Source of the DNA: Paenibacillus sp. SYP-B4298
GTDB taxonomy: Bacteria > Bacillota > Bacilli > Paenibacillales > Paenibacillaceae
Reading direction: 5' to 3'
Length of the DNA stretch: 64,000 bases
Assembly: GCF_027627475.1 (NCBI RefSeq)
Contig: NZ_CP115484.1
Span: forward strand, 1,906,001-1,970,000
Under the pieces are notes generated by a model. The model was not told the origin of the DNA, did not search any database, and saw only the letters and a list, made by a program, of their open reading frames with translations. Shown here in pieces: positions 16,598-25,151 of the stretch; the stretch's first letter is position 1; every line of letters starts with the position of its first letter. Both the position numbers and the translations under genes were made by a program.

Positions 16598-17551
16598 ATG
16601 AAACGAAGCGACCGGCTGATGGCGATCGTGTTGGCTCTCTCGCAGCGGCAGGAGACAGCGGCCTCATTGGCAGACAAGCTGGAGGTATCCCGCAGAACGA
16701 TATTGCGTGACATGCAGGCGCTGTCTGAGCTGGGGGTGCCCATCTATGCAATCAATGGTCTGCATGGCGGTTATCGGCTCATGGAGGGCTATACGCTGCC
16801 GCCGCTCCAGCTTGAGCCTAACGAGGCACTGACGCTGCTGCTGGCGATGCAGAGCATGACTGCATATGCGGATACGCCGTTCAACAGAGAACGCTGGACC
16901 GTTATGGACAAGGTCAAAGGTCTGTTGCCGACAGAGATGCTGGACAAGGCGGGGACGCTGCTCCATCATATGGCTGTCGATGTTCCAAGACGCAGCTATA
17001 CGGCTCCGCATGTGTATGCGTTGGTAGAATATGCCGCGGCAGGGCAGTGGATAACAGCCCACTACCGTTCCCGCAACCATGAGCGGAGACTATTGCTGCT
17101 ACCGAAGCATATCTATGCGGCTCATGGATTCTGGTACTGCGATGCCTATTCGCAGACGCATCAGGAGGTGCGCCGGTTCAGAATTGACCGGATGAGTGAG
17201 CTGGAGAAGGCCGAGGCGCCGGAGGAGGCGCGGCCAGACGCCTTGGCTGCTGCAGGAGCATCGTCCACCGCCGCCCAGCCGGACAACGGCTTTCGCCTGC
17301 AAGTCGAGCTGACGTATCGCGGCATGCTGGAGGTTGAACGGGACGAGCATATCGGCGAGCAGATCACTGCGATAAGCGATGAGCGCTGGCTGCTGGATAC
17401 GCTGCTGCCAGAGTCGGAGAGAGAGTGGGCAATCAGGCTGTTCTACAGCCTAGGTACCGATGCTCGTGTGATGCAGCCGCCGGAGCTGGCAGAGGCGATC
17501 ACCGCTATGGCGCGAGCTACCATCGCGAGCTATACAACGAATATAGAATAA
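16598..17551 (+). CDS. WYL-domain transcriptional regulator (YafY type)
   Basis: A 317-residue regulator. An N-terminal winged helix-turn-helix (SLADKLEVSRRTILRDMQAL, residues about 23-42) is followed by the segment GLHGGYRLMEGYTLPPL typical of this family, and then a WYL-like domain that begins near YAAAGQWITAHYRS. WYL proteins sense nucleic acid or small ligands and often control DNA-damage or phage-defence genes. GGAGG lies before ATG 16598. The next gene starts 13 bases after its stop, so it likely heads an operon with the AlkZ-related gene and may control the repair-like genes downstream. Confidence 0.85.
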   Translation: MKRSDRLMAIVLALSQRQETAASLADKLEVSRRTILRDMQALSELGVPIYAINGLHGGYRLMEGYTLPPLQLEPNEALTLLLAMQSMTAYADTPFNRERWTVMDKVKGLLPTEMLDKAGTLLHHMAVDVPRRSYTAPHVYALVEYAAAGQWITAHYRSRNHERRLLLLPKHIYAAHGFWYCDAYSQTHQEVRRFRIDRMSELEKAEAPEEARPDALAAAGASSTAAQPDNGFRLQVELTYRGMLEVERDEHIGEQITAISDERWLLDTLLPESEREWAIRLFYSLGTDARVMQPPELAEAITAMARATIASYTTNIE

Positions 17552-17564
17552 GGAGAGATCGATA

Positions 17565-18254
17565 ATGAATGAAGATCTGTTAACTATGAGCCTGGACACC
17601 TATGAGCAGGCGGCTGCGCTGCTCGCCAAGGTTGGCATCTTGCCGCTGGCTCCGCTCGCCCCTCGGCACCCCTCCCTTGTTGGACTTACCGCTTCAGAGC
17701 AGTGGCATACTGACTTGGAGACGGACCCGTGGACATGGCGCGTTCGTTTCCCTGCCACCGGAGCAGCCGCATATGGCAAATTCATCAAGGGCAAGGCGGT
17801 GCTGATCGATCGCGATTGGTTCCCGCTGGTTCTGCGGGCGGCAGCCGACGCGCGCTCTGTCGACCAGCGATACAGAGATGGCATGCTAAGCAAGGCGGCA
17901 CAGCTTGTCTACCATGCCGTGAAGGAGCATGAGGGCATCGATACCCGCAAGCTGCGTGTAGCCTGCGGGATGCAGGCGAAGGAGGATAAGAGGGCGTTCG
18001 ACAAGGCGGTAGCCGAGCTGCAGAGCACGTGGGATATTGTAATCTCCGGTATCAAGAAGAAGACGAATAGCGCTGGCGAAGTGAACGGCTGGAGTGCTGC
18101 GGCTTACGAGACGACGGCACATTGGATGGAGAGTCACGGGCTGGAGGCGGACACAGGAGCCCGCTCGGCTGCGGCAGGTGAGCTGCTGGAGAGGCTGGAG
18201 CAGGTGTGTACGCCAGAGGCCGCAGCTTATTTCCAAAAAATCTGGTCGCTCTAA
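17565..18254 (+). CDS. AlkZ-related protein (probable winged-helix protein)
   Basis: A 229-residue soluble protein. I recognise the pattern HPSLxxLTxxxQWHT...DPWxWRVRF near the N-terminus and NGWSxxxxETxxHWM near the C-terminus from proteins labelled AlkZ-related in Paenibacillus genomes; AlkZ itself is a DNA glycosylase that unhooks crosslinks, built of winged helices. This protein is about half its length, so glycosylase activity is not assured. AAGGAGAG precedes ATG 17565. It follows the WYL regulator with a 13-base gap and precedes the toroid protein by 68 bases. The assignment rests on memory of the family and not on catalytic residues. Confidence 0.5.
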   Translation: MNEDLLTMSLDTYEQAAALLAKVGILPLAPLAPRHPSLVGLTASEQWHTDLETDPWTWRVRFPATGAAAYGKFIKGKAVLIDRDWFPLVLRAAADARSVDQRYRDGMLSKAAQLVYHAVKEHEGIDTRKLRVACGMQAKEDKRAFDKAVAELQSTWDIVISGIKKKTNSAGEVNGWSAAAYETTAHWMESHGLEADTGARSAAAGELLERLEQVCTPEAAAYFQKIWSL

Positions 18255-18322
18255 TGAACCCGAGAGGCTGCGAATCAAGGCATCGCATCGAGTGCGATGA
18301 CCATTATGAGGGGGTAATATAG

Positions 18323-19213
18323 ATGACGAACATGAAGGAAGTACATGCCAAGGCGGAACAATTCATATATAGCCATGCAAGGCTGCTGGACAGGAGGCGT
18401 TATGCTTATCATTTTGGGCAGGGCACAGCGGAGGAGGTGCTGGAGGCTTTGCGTCCGTATCAGAATGCAGATGGCGGCTTCGGTTCGGCTCTGGAGCCAG
18501 ATATTCGCACACCTGCGAGTCAGCCGGTTGCGACTGAGCTGGCGCTTCATGTGATGGATGAGGTGGGAATATTTGATTTGCAGATGCTCCAGGGTGTACG
18601 ATTGTATCTGGAGAATACCGTTATTCCCGGCACCGGCGGCTGGCCGCTGGCCACACGCAGCATCTTCCAGGGGCCGCGCGCTCCATGGTGGAACATTGAG
18701 GATGATACGTCACCATCGCTCAATCCGAGCGGGCAATTGCTGGCGCTGCTCTATAAGCAGCAGGCAGATACATCGTTCCATCATGAGGCGTGGTTCTCGC
18801 AATCGGATGCGTTTGTTCGCAGCAGGCTGCTGGAGGCGGATCGCAAGGATTATCATGATGTGATCCAATGCATTGCCTTCGTTCGCCATGCGCCTCAGGA
18901 TACCCGTACACAACAGATGGAATCGCTGCTGCTGGAATGGCTGGCATCCGATGAGCTGGTGGAGCGCGACCCTTATCAGTCAGGCTATCGCCACAAAATT
19001 TTGGACTGGTTTCCGTCTCCAGACAGCTTCGGCGCATCCCATGTGCCCAAGGAACTGCTCGCTGCCCATCTGGAGGCGCTGGTCGCACAGCAGCAAGAGG
19101 ATGGAGGCTGGCCGCTTCCCTGGGATGCGATCAGCCCAGCCTGCCTGAATGAATGGCGGGGAATGCGGGCAGTGGACAACCTGCGAGTGCTGAGTGCATA
19201 CGGTCGCCTATAG
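18323..19213 (+). CDS. Alpha/alpha-toroid protein related to terpene cyclase/prenyltransferase repeats
   Basis: A 296-residue protein with helical repeats. QNADGGFGSALEPD (about residue 49) and the C-terminal QQQEDGGWPLPWD resemble the QW-type repeats (Q-x-x-DGGW/F) of squalene cyclases and protein prenyltransferases, which form alpha/alpha barrels. No cyclase DxDD motif is visible, so it is probably a non-cyclising member of the fold. GAGGGGG precedes ATG 18323. The gene sits in a co-directional set between an AlkZ-related gene and an ABC exporter. Function unknown. Confidence 0.6.
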   Translation: MTNMKEVHAKAEQFIYSHARLLDRRRYAYHFGQGTAEEVLEALRPYQNADGGFGSALEPDIRTPASQPVATELALHVMDEVGIFDLQMLQGVRLYLENTVIPGTGGWPLATRSIFQGPRAPWWNIEDDTSPSLNPSGQLLALLYKQQADTSFHHEAWFSQSDAFVRSRLLEADRKDYHDVIQCIAFVRHAPQDTRTQQMESLLLEWLASDELVERDPYQSGYRHKILDWFPSPDSFGASHVPKELLAAHLEALVAQQQEDGGWPLPWDAISPACLNEWRGMRAVDNLRVLSAYGRL

Positions 19214-19305
19214 ACCTGCGCAGCGAAGCAAGCCGTGTACGCCTTGTTAATCGTGTGAGCAGGGGGCAGATCCGGCCGGGAAAGACAGAAGGAGCTATGC
19301 GACTC

Positions 19306-21063
19306 ATGAACGAACAGCAATCTCATGCGCCTGAGCAGCAAGTGAACTGGCGCATGTTCTACCAACTGCTCAAGCAAACAAAGCCGCCCCGGATCTTACT
19401 GGGGCTTGCTGTGCTGTTGAGTGTCATCAACACGCTCGCCAGTCTGATTGTGCCGCTATTGCTCAAGGAGCTGGTGGACGGATTCGCGGCATCGGCATTA
19501 TCCGTCTCCCATATCGTCTGGATCGGGGCGGCTTTTCTCGCCCAGGCTGCTGCGGGAGGCGTGGCCTCCTATATGCTCCATCGCTCAGGCCAGCATATGG
19601 TTGCCGGCATTCGCAGCAGGCTGTGGAGCAAGCTGCTAGTACTCCCTGTGCCTTACTATGACAAGAATCGCACAGGCGAGACGGTGAGCCGTATGACCAA
19701 TGATACGAATGTGGTCCGTGCGCTCATTAGCGATCATCTGACTAATTTTGCGACGGGGCTGGTTGCGATAGCAGGCGCAGTGACGCTGATGCTCGTACTG
19801 GACTGGAAGATGACGCTCGTACTGCTGTCCGCGCTGCCGGTGACGATGCTTGTCATGATACCGCTTGGCCGCATAATGCACCGCATCTCGCGGGGGATGC
19901 AGGATGAGACCGCACGCTTCAGCGGTGTGCTGAATCAGGTGCTCATGGAGATTCGTCTCGTCAAGCTGTCGGGCTCAGAACGGCTGGAGCGTCAGAATGG
20001 CGAACAAGGCATCCGCAACCTATACGAGTATGGGCTGCGAGAGGCGCGTGTACAAGCATGGATTGGACCGCTAATGTCATTTGTGATGATGGCCATGCTT
20101 GTCGTCATTATCGGCTATGGCGGCTTACGGGTCGCTTCGGGCGCTCTGTCTGCGGGTGACCTGGTTGCTTTCATCCTGTATCTGGTGCAGATCATTATGC
20201 CGGTCGGCCAAATCACCCAGTTTGTTACTCAATTGCAAAAGGCGCGAGGAGCCACCGAACGGATAACAGCTACGCTGGAGGAGCCCGAGGAGGATCAGAA
20301 GACAGGCGCCGAGCTGCGCGATCCGCGGCAGCCGCTCAAGGTAGAGCGGGTGACGTTTGCCTATGAGGGTGAACAGGCTGTGCTGAGCGAGGTCAGCTTT
20401 ACAGCGGAGCCAGGAAAAGTGACGGCGATCGTGGGCCCAAGCGGCAGCGGCAAAACCACGCTCTTCTCGCTCCTGGAGAGGTTCTACCATCCGCAGGAGG
20501 GCGGGATTGTACTTGGTGAGACGAACATTGCTCATTATTCGTTGCGTTCCTGGCGCAGAGCGATCGGTTATGTATCGCAGGACAGCCCGATTCTCGCGGG
20601 AACGATACGCGATAATATAACGTATGGCCTGGAGCAGGAGGTAACGGATGTCGAATTGCACGAGGCGGCCAGGCTTGCCTATGCGGACGAGTTCATTAAG
20701 GCGCTGCCTCAGGGCTATGATACGGAGGTAGGCGAACGGGGAGTGAAGCTATCTGGCGGGCAACGGCAACGAATCGGCATCGCCCGCGCCTTGCTGCGCA
20801 ATCCGGCGATTCTCATGCTGGATGAGGCAACAGCGAGTCTGGATAGCAACTCGGAGAAGGCGGTGCAGCTTGCGCTGGAGACGTTGATGGAGGGGCGGAC
20901 GACGCTCGTCATTGCCCATCGACTGTCGACCGTGATGGATGCGGATCGCATCGTGTTTGTCGATCGTGGCAAGGTGACCGGGATCGGCACTCATGCGGAG
21001 CTGCTGGACAGCCATGAGCTGTATCGGGAGTTCGCTATGCGGCAGCTACAGATTTCCGAATGA
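19306..21063 (+). CDS. bmrA: BmrA-like homodimeric multidrug ABC exporter
   Basis: About 585 residues with six membrane helices then an ATPase. It closely follows B. subtilis BmrA (YvcC, 589 residues) in segments such as YFD/YYDKNRTGETVSRMTNDT, LVAFILYLVQIIMP and IGYVSQDSPILAGTI. Walker A is GPSGSGKT, the signature LSGGQRQRIGIARAL, and Walker B ends with the catalytic Glu (LMLDEATASLD). Unlike the pair at 11.4 kb, all catalytic residues are intact, as expected of a homodimer. AGAAGGAG precedes two candidate starts, ATG 19297 (gap 2) and ATG 19306 (gap 11); the second is used here. Confidence 0.88.
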   Translation: MNEQQSHAPEQQVNWRMFYQLLKQTKPPRILLGLAVLLSVINTLASLIVPLLLKELVDGFAASALSVSHIVWIGAAFLAQAAAGGVASYMLHRSGQHMVAGIRSRLWSKLLVLPVPYYDKNRTGETVSRMTNDTNVVRALISDHLTNFATGLVAIAGAVTLMLVLDWKMTLVLLSALPVTMLVMIPLGRIMHRISRGMQDETARFSGVLNQVLMEIRLVKLSGSERLERQNGEQGIRNLYEYGLREARVQAWIGPLMSFVMMAMLVVIIGYGGLRVASGALSAGDLVAFILYLVQIIMPVGQITQFVTQLQKARGATERITATLEEPEEDQKTGAELRDPRQPLKVERVTFAYEGEQAVLSEVSFTAEPGKVTAIVGPSGSGKTTLFSLLERFYHPQEGGIVLGETNIAHYSLRSWRRAIGYVSQDSPILAGTIRDNITYGLEQEVTDVELHEAARLAYADEFIKALPQGYDTEVGERGVKLSGGQRQRIGIARALLRNPAILMLDEATASLDSNSEKAVQLALETLMEGRTTLVIAHRLSTVMDADRIVFVDRGKVTGIGTHAELLDSHELYREFAMRQLQISE

Positions 21064-21158
21064 GCGGATACGAGGATGCGGCCTAAATAGTGGAGCTGCA
21101 TCGCTATACAGCAATTCAAGGCAAGCTGAAGGTGGAACGATACAAAGGGGGAAGTGTG

Positions 21159-21998
21159 ATGGGGATGAAGGAGCAGGAGAGGCCAGCCTCTCTATTAGAG
21201 CGCAAGGGAGCGCAAACAGCGAGCGCCATTCCAGCGGAGGTGCTGGATGGCTTGAATAGCGGACAGCTCGCCAGTGTCAACTTGACGGAATGGCTCGCCG
21301 TGGATCATATCAGGCTGCTGGGAACTGTGCTTGGCGAGCTCGGCCTGGAGCAGGAGTATGCCGAGCTCGCTGCCCGGCTGCAAGCTGTCGAGCGCAAAGC
21401 CATGCGATGGATTCCGGCGATCGCCAAGGAGCTGCGGCTGTTGAGTGATAGACTGCCAGATGGCGGCGGCGAACGCTTATCTCAAGCGCTATCCGCGCAT
21501 CTGTCGGATAGTGTGCGCTGCTGGGCGGCATACATGGTTGTACAAGACGGGGAGCAATCGCTTGCCCTGCTGCTTCAGCGTATTCGCCCATTTGCCGCTG
21601 ACGTGCATTTTGGCGTGCGAGAGATCGCCTGGATGGCTGTCAGAGAGCCGCTGGCTGCGCAACTGACAGATGCCATCACGCTGTTGCAGCCGTGGGTATT
21701 GGAGGATGATCCGAATGTGCGGAGGTTTGCAGTTGAAGTGCTGCGTCCGCAAGGCGTGTGGGCCAGACATATCGCCGAGCTGAAGCAGCATCCCGGCTTG
21801 GCGCTGCCATTGCTGGAGCCGCTACGATCGGACGAGGCTCAATATGTGCAGGATTCGGTCAGCAATTGGCTGAATGATGCGAGCAAGACGCAGCCTGCCT
21901 GGGTTGTGGAGGTCTGTGATCGCTGGCTTGCCCTGTCCGATAGCAAGGCGACACAGCGTATTGTCAAACGAGCGAGGCGCACGATCGATAAGAAATAG
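21159..21998 (+). CDS. HEAT-repeat DNA alkylation repair protein (AlkC/AlkD-like)
   Basis: A 279-residue helical protein. Its C-terminal half shows the pattern of AlkC-type HEAT repeats: VREIAWMAVREPL, VRRFAVEVLRP and YVQDSVSNWLNDASK, the last matching the SVxNxLND-SK hallmark of AlkC/AlkD-like glycosylases, which remove N3- and N7-alkylated purines without base flipping. ATG 21159 has AAAGGGGGAAG upstream; an earlier GTG at 21090 lacks such a site. It ends the co-directional set from the WYL regulator onward, with a terminator-like hairpin 40 bases on. Confidence 0.72.
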   Translation: MGMKEQERPASLLERKGAQTASAIPAEVLDGLNSGQLASVNLTEWLAVDHIRLLGTVLGELGLEQEYAELAARLQAVERKAMRWIPAIAKELRLLSDRLPDGGGERLSQALSAHLSDSVRCWAAYMVVQDGEQSLALLLQRIRPFAADVHFGVREIAWMAVREPLAAQLTDAITLLQPWVLEDDPNVRRFAVEVLRPQGVWARHIAELKQHPGLALPLLEPLRSDEAQYVQDSVSNWLNDASKTQPAWVVEVCDRWLALSDSKATQRIVKRARRTIDKK

Positions 21999-22038
21999 AC
22001 GGAGTAGAACGGAACCTGCTGTTCTCATCAGGCTTCGG

Positions 22039-22081
22039 CCGCAGATCGCATCCTGTACAGGTTGTGGTCTGCGGTTTATTT
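22039..22081 (+). terminator. Terminator-like hairpin after the AlkC-like gene
   Basis: CCGCAGA (22039-22045) pairs with TCTGCGG (22068-22074), with a TTTATTTGT tail. Confidence 0.6.
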
Positions 22082-22194
22082 GTCATGGGTGTCTACATCG
22101 CTTCGGAGGCTCCTATTACGCAATTTTTTGGAGATTATAGGTTTCTTCTGGTGTATAATACCATTGCATCTATCATTTGATTGGAGGGAGCGGA

Positions 22195-23199
22195 TTGCGC
22201 AAGCTCGTTTTTGTGTACGGCTTGTTAATTGCCAGCTTTGCGTTGTATTTGACGACCTCGCTGCGCGACAGCCCATCTGATCCGGGTCTGGGTATCGGAC
22301 TTCAGGGGAGTATAGAGGAGAAATATGTGATGGTTACGTTCCAGGCTGGCATTGATTATTGGAAGGGATGCCTGAAGGGGTTTGAGGACGCGGCTGAGGC
22401 GTTGAATGTGTCTGTCGCCTACCGTGGATCGACCCGTTATGATCTGCAAGAACAGATCACCGTGCTCGAGCAGGTGATTGCCAAGCGCCCTGCAGGCATT
22501 GCCATATCGGCGATGAACCCGGACGAGCTGACGCCAACGATTAACAAAGCGATTGAAGCCGGCATTCCGATTGTGCTGTTCGACTCGGGTGTGATGAACA
22601 GCAAGGCCTATTCCTTGCTGGCCACCAATAATTATGAGGCAGGGGCAGCAGCCGCTCACAAGATGGCTCAGATGGCAGGGGGGCATGGACAGATCGGAAT
22701 CATTACGTTACCTCATCAGTTGAATCATCAGCAGCGCACGGAGGGCTTCAAGGCGACCATTGCGGAGCATTATCCGAATATGGAGATCGTAGATGTGCGC
22801 AACGGCAAAGGGGATCAACTGGTGTCCCGCCAGGAGGCTATATCGCTTATGGAGAGCTACCCCGCACTTGTCGGCATCTTCAACACCGATGCCATCGGGG
22901 GCATCGGTGTGGGCGAGGCGGCTATTCGCATGGGGAGGCAAGGGGAGCTGAAGATTATTGCATTTGATACGGATAAGGGAACGCTCGATATGATCGAGAA
23001 GGGCGCCATTCAGGCAACAGTCGCACAAGGAACATGGAATATGGGATACTGGTCGCTGCAATTTTTGTTTCACCTGCACCACGGTCTGACGGGCTCTGGC
23101 TATAGCAAGGCTTCGTCCAGCTACCCGCTCCCGGTCTATGTGGATACGGGGATTACGATCGTGACTCGTGCAAATGTGAGCGATTACATCGCGAAGTGA
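22195..23199 (+). CDS. Membrane-anchored sugar-binding sensor protein (RbsB/XylF-like) of a three-component system
   Basis: A 334-residue type-1 periplasmic binding protein fold. An N-terminal hydrophobic helix (residues 3-22) with no lipobox Cys suggests an uncleaved anchor, so the domain is displayed outside the membrane. The core shows the family pattern VLEQVIAKRPAGIAISAMNP, GIPIVLFDSG, TNNYEAGAAAAHKMAQ and IIAFDTD. TTG 22195 is taken as start because GGAGGGAG lies 5 bases upstream; a TATAAT is at 22154-22159. The next two genes encode a YesM/LytS kinase and an AraC-type regulator, and a sugar ABC transporter follows. In clostridial XylFII-LytS/YesN systems such an anchored binding protein passes the sugar signal to the kinase, and the same job is inferred here. 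Confidence 0.75.
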   Translation: MRKLVFVYGLLIASFALYLTTSLRDSPSDPGLGIGLQGSIEEKYVMVTFQAGIDYWKGCLKGFEDAAEALNVSVAYRGSTRYDLQEQITVLEQVIAKRPAGIAISAMNPDELTPTINKAIEAGIPIVLFDSGVMNSKAYSLLATNNYEAGAAAAHKMAQMAGGHGQIGIITLPHQLNHQQRTEGFKATIAEHYPNMEIVDVRNGKGDQLVSRQEAISLMESYPALVGIFNTDAIGGIGVGEAAIRMGRQGELKIIAFDTDKGTLDMIEKGAIQATVAQGTWNMGYWSLQFLFHLHHGLTGSGYSKASSSYPLPVYVDTGITIVTRANVSDYIAK

Positions 23200-23273
23200 G
23201 GCAGTTGAAGGCGTAGACAACCCGTTCCGCTACTCGGGCGAATACTGGGATAAGTAAGCTGCAGGAGGAAACG

Positions 23274-25151
23274 ATGATGCAAAGCAGCAGACTGAATCTG
23301 AACAATCTGCCGATTCGGTATAAGCTCGTTGTTCATTTTCTGTTAATCAGCATTCTGCCCTCGCTTGGCATCGGACTGCTCGTCAGTTGGACGGCCGATC
23401 GAATCATCGGGGAGCAGATTACAGACAATACGCTACAATTAATCAGCAATGTGAACCGCGCGTTGGACAACTATGCCGGAAATATGCAGAATATTACCTA
23501 TTTTGTTGCTTTCAATGCGGATGTAAAACGTTTTCTGGAGGGTTCATCCCAGGTGGCCGCACGTATGCCGGGTGAGGATGAGCATTATGAGATCAAGCAG
23601 TTTCTACAGGGGTTCTCCAATCTGTACCCCGAGATTGCTGGCATCCTCGTCGCCAACAGCCGCGGAGACTATATCAGCAATGAGCTGTATGCGCGCAGAC
23701 CAGCCCCCCTGATGGAGGAAGGGTGGTACCAGATGGCAGTAGAGAAGAAGGGTATCTTCACGATTATCGGCCACCCCGCAGGACGCAATCTCATCTCTCA
23801 TTATGATTACCAGGAGAATGAGCTGGTGAGCATGGCACGGGCGGTGCTCGACCCGGAGACACAGCGGGTGCAGGGGGTAGTGCTAATCGATCTCAAGCTG
23901 AGAGTCATTGCGGAGGCGGCCAAGGATGTCAGACTGGGCAAGAGCGGCTATTTGACCGTTATGGATGAGGTTGGGGAGATGATCTATGCTCCGGCGCGCC
24001 CCTTTGTCGGGGAGATTCCGGTGCAATGGCTGGAGGACAATCCATCAGGGCACTTCTCCAGAGCAGTAGGAGGAGAAAGGCTGCAGTTCATCTTCCGGCA
24101 GTCGACATTTACGGGCTGGACGACAGTTGGCGTGTTTCCCACATCGGACGTAGCCGCCAAGGTGCGGGAGCTGCGCATGTATGCCGTGAGCCTTGCCTTC
24201 ATCGTCTGTCTGCTGGGCATAACCGCCTCTCTGTATTTGTCCCATACGATCTCCAGGCCAATCGGCCAATTAATGTCCTTCATGAGAAAAGCGGAGGCAG
24301 GCGATCTGACGGTGCGTTATTGGGGGAGGAGGCTTGACGAGGTGGGGCAGTTGGGACGCAGCTATAATACGATGCTGGCGCAGATGAGCCGGCTGATCAC
24401 GCTGACCGAGCTGCAGGAGCGCCAGAAACGCGAGGCAGAGCTGCGTAGTCTGCAGGCTCATATTAAGCCGCATTTTTTATATAATACGCTGGAAACGATC
24501 CAATGGCTGGCACGCAGGAAAGGGGCGGAGGACGTGGCGGAGGTAGTGGATGCCTTGTCCAGCCTGTTCCGAATCGGGCTGAACGGGGGCAACGACCGCA
24601 TCGCGCTTGTGGAGGAGTTCGAGCATATCCGCAGCTATCTCACGATTCAGCAAACTCGCTACCGAGGCAAGCTGCATACCAGTATCCAGATTAGCGAGGA
24701 GGTACAGGATGTCTATGTGCTCAAGCTGCTGCTGCAACCCCTGGTTGAGAATGCGATCTATCATGGCATCAAGTCACGCAGAGGACCGGGGCGAATCTGG
24801 GTGAAGGCGGAGCTGCAGGAGAGCAGGCTGGTGCTTACGGTGCAGGATGACGGGGCAGGCATGGAGAAGGAGCAACTGGAGCGGCTGCGTGCCCGTTTGC
24901 AGCGGTCTGTGGAGGATCAGGAGCGCGAGGAGCGAGGGACAGGAGGCTATGGACTACATAACGTGCAGGCGCGCATTAATCTGACCTTTGGCGACCCGTA
25001 TGGATTGCGTGTGGAGAGCGAGCGCGGAGGGGGAACCCTCATTCAGATTATTCATCCCGTGCTTCGCATCACTGAATCGAAGCCGCTGGCAGTGAAACAG
25101 GAAGGGGGAAGCGACAGTGGGACGACTGTGGAAGGTGCTGATCGCAGATGA
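23274..25151 (+). CDS. YesM/LytS-type sensor histidine kinase
   Basis: A 625-residue kinase. Helix 1 (about 18-40), an extracytoplasmic sensor domain (to about 300), helix 2 (about 302-322), a HAMP domain and a His_kinase domain with His400 in AHIKPHFLYNTLE follow in order. The ATPase has NAIYHGIK (about 493), DDGAGM and GGYGLHNVQARI. AGGAGG lies 5 bases before ATG 23274. The 3' end overlaps the response regulator gene by 35 bases. It probably reads out the sugar-loaded sensor protein encoded just upstream, and also may bind ligand through its own domain. Confidence 0.9.
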   Translation: MMQSSRLNLNNLPIRYKLVVHFLLISILPSLGIGLLVSWTADRIIGEQITDNTLQLISNVNRALDNYAGNMQNITYFVAFNADVKRFLEGSSQVAARMPGEDEHYEIKQFLQGFSNLYPEIAGILVANSRGDYISNELYARRPAPLMEEGWYQMAVEKKGIFTIIGHPAGRNLISHYDYQENELVSMARAVLDPETQRVQGVVLIDLKLRVIAEAAKDVRLGKSGYLTVMDEVGEMIYAPARPFVGEIPVQWLEDNPSGHFSRAVGGERLQFIFRQSTFTGWTTVGVFPTSDVAAKVRELRMYAVSLAFIVCLLGITASLYLSHTISRPIGQLMSFMRKAEAGDLTVRYWGRRLDEVGQLGRSYNTMLAQMSRLITLTELQERQKREAELRSLQAHIKPHFLYNTLETIQWLARRKGAEDVAEVVDALSSLFRIGLNGGNDRIALVEEFEHIRSYLTIQQTRYRGKLHTSIQISEEVQDVYVLKLLLQPLVENAIYHGIKSRRGPGRIWVKAELQESRLVLTVQDDGAGMEKEQLERLRARLQRSVEDQEREERGTGGYGLHNVQARINLTFGDPYGLRVESERGGGTLIQIIHPVLRITESKPLAVKQEGGSDSGTTVEGADRR

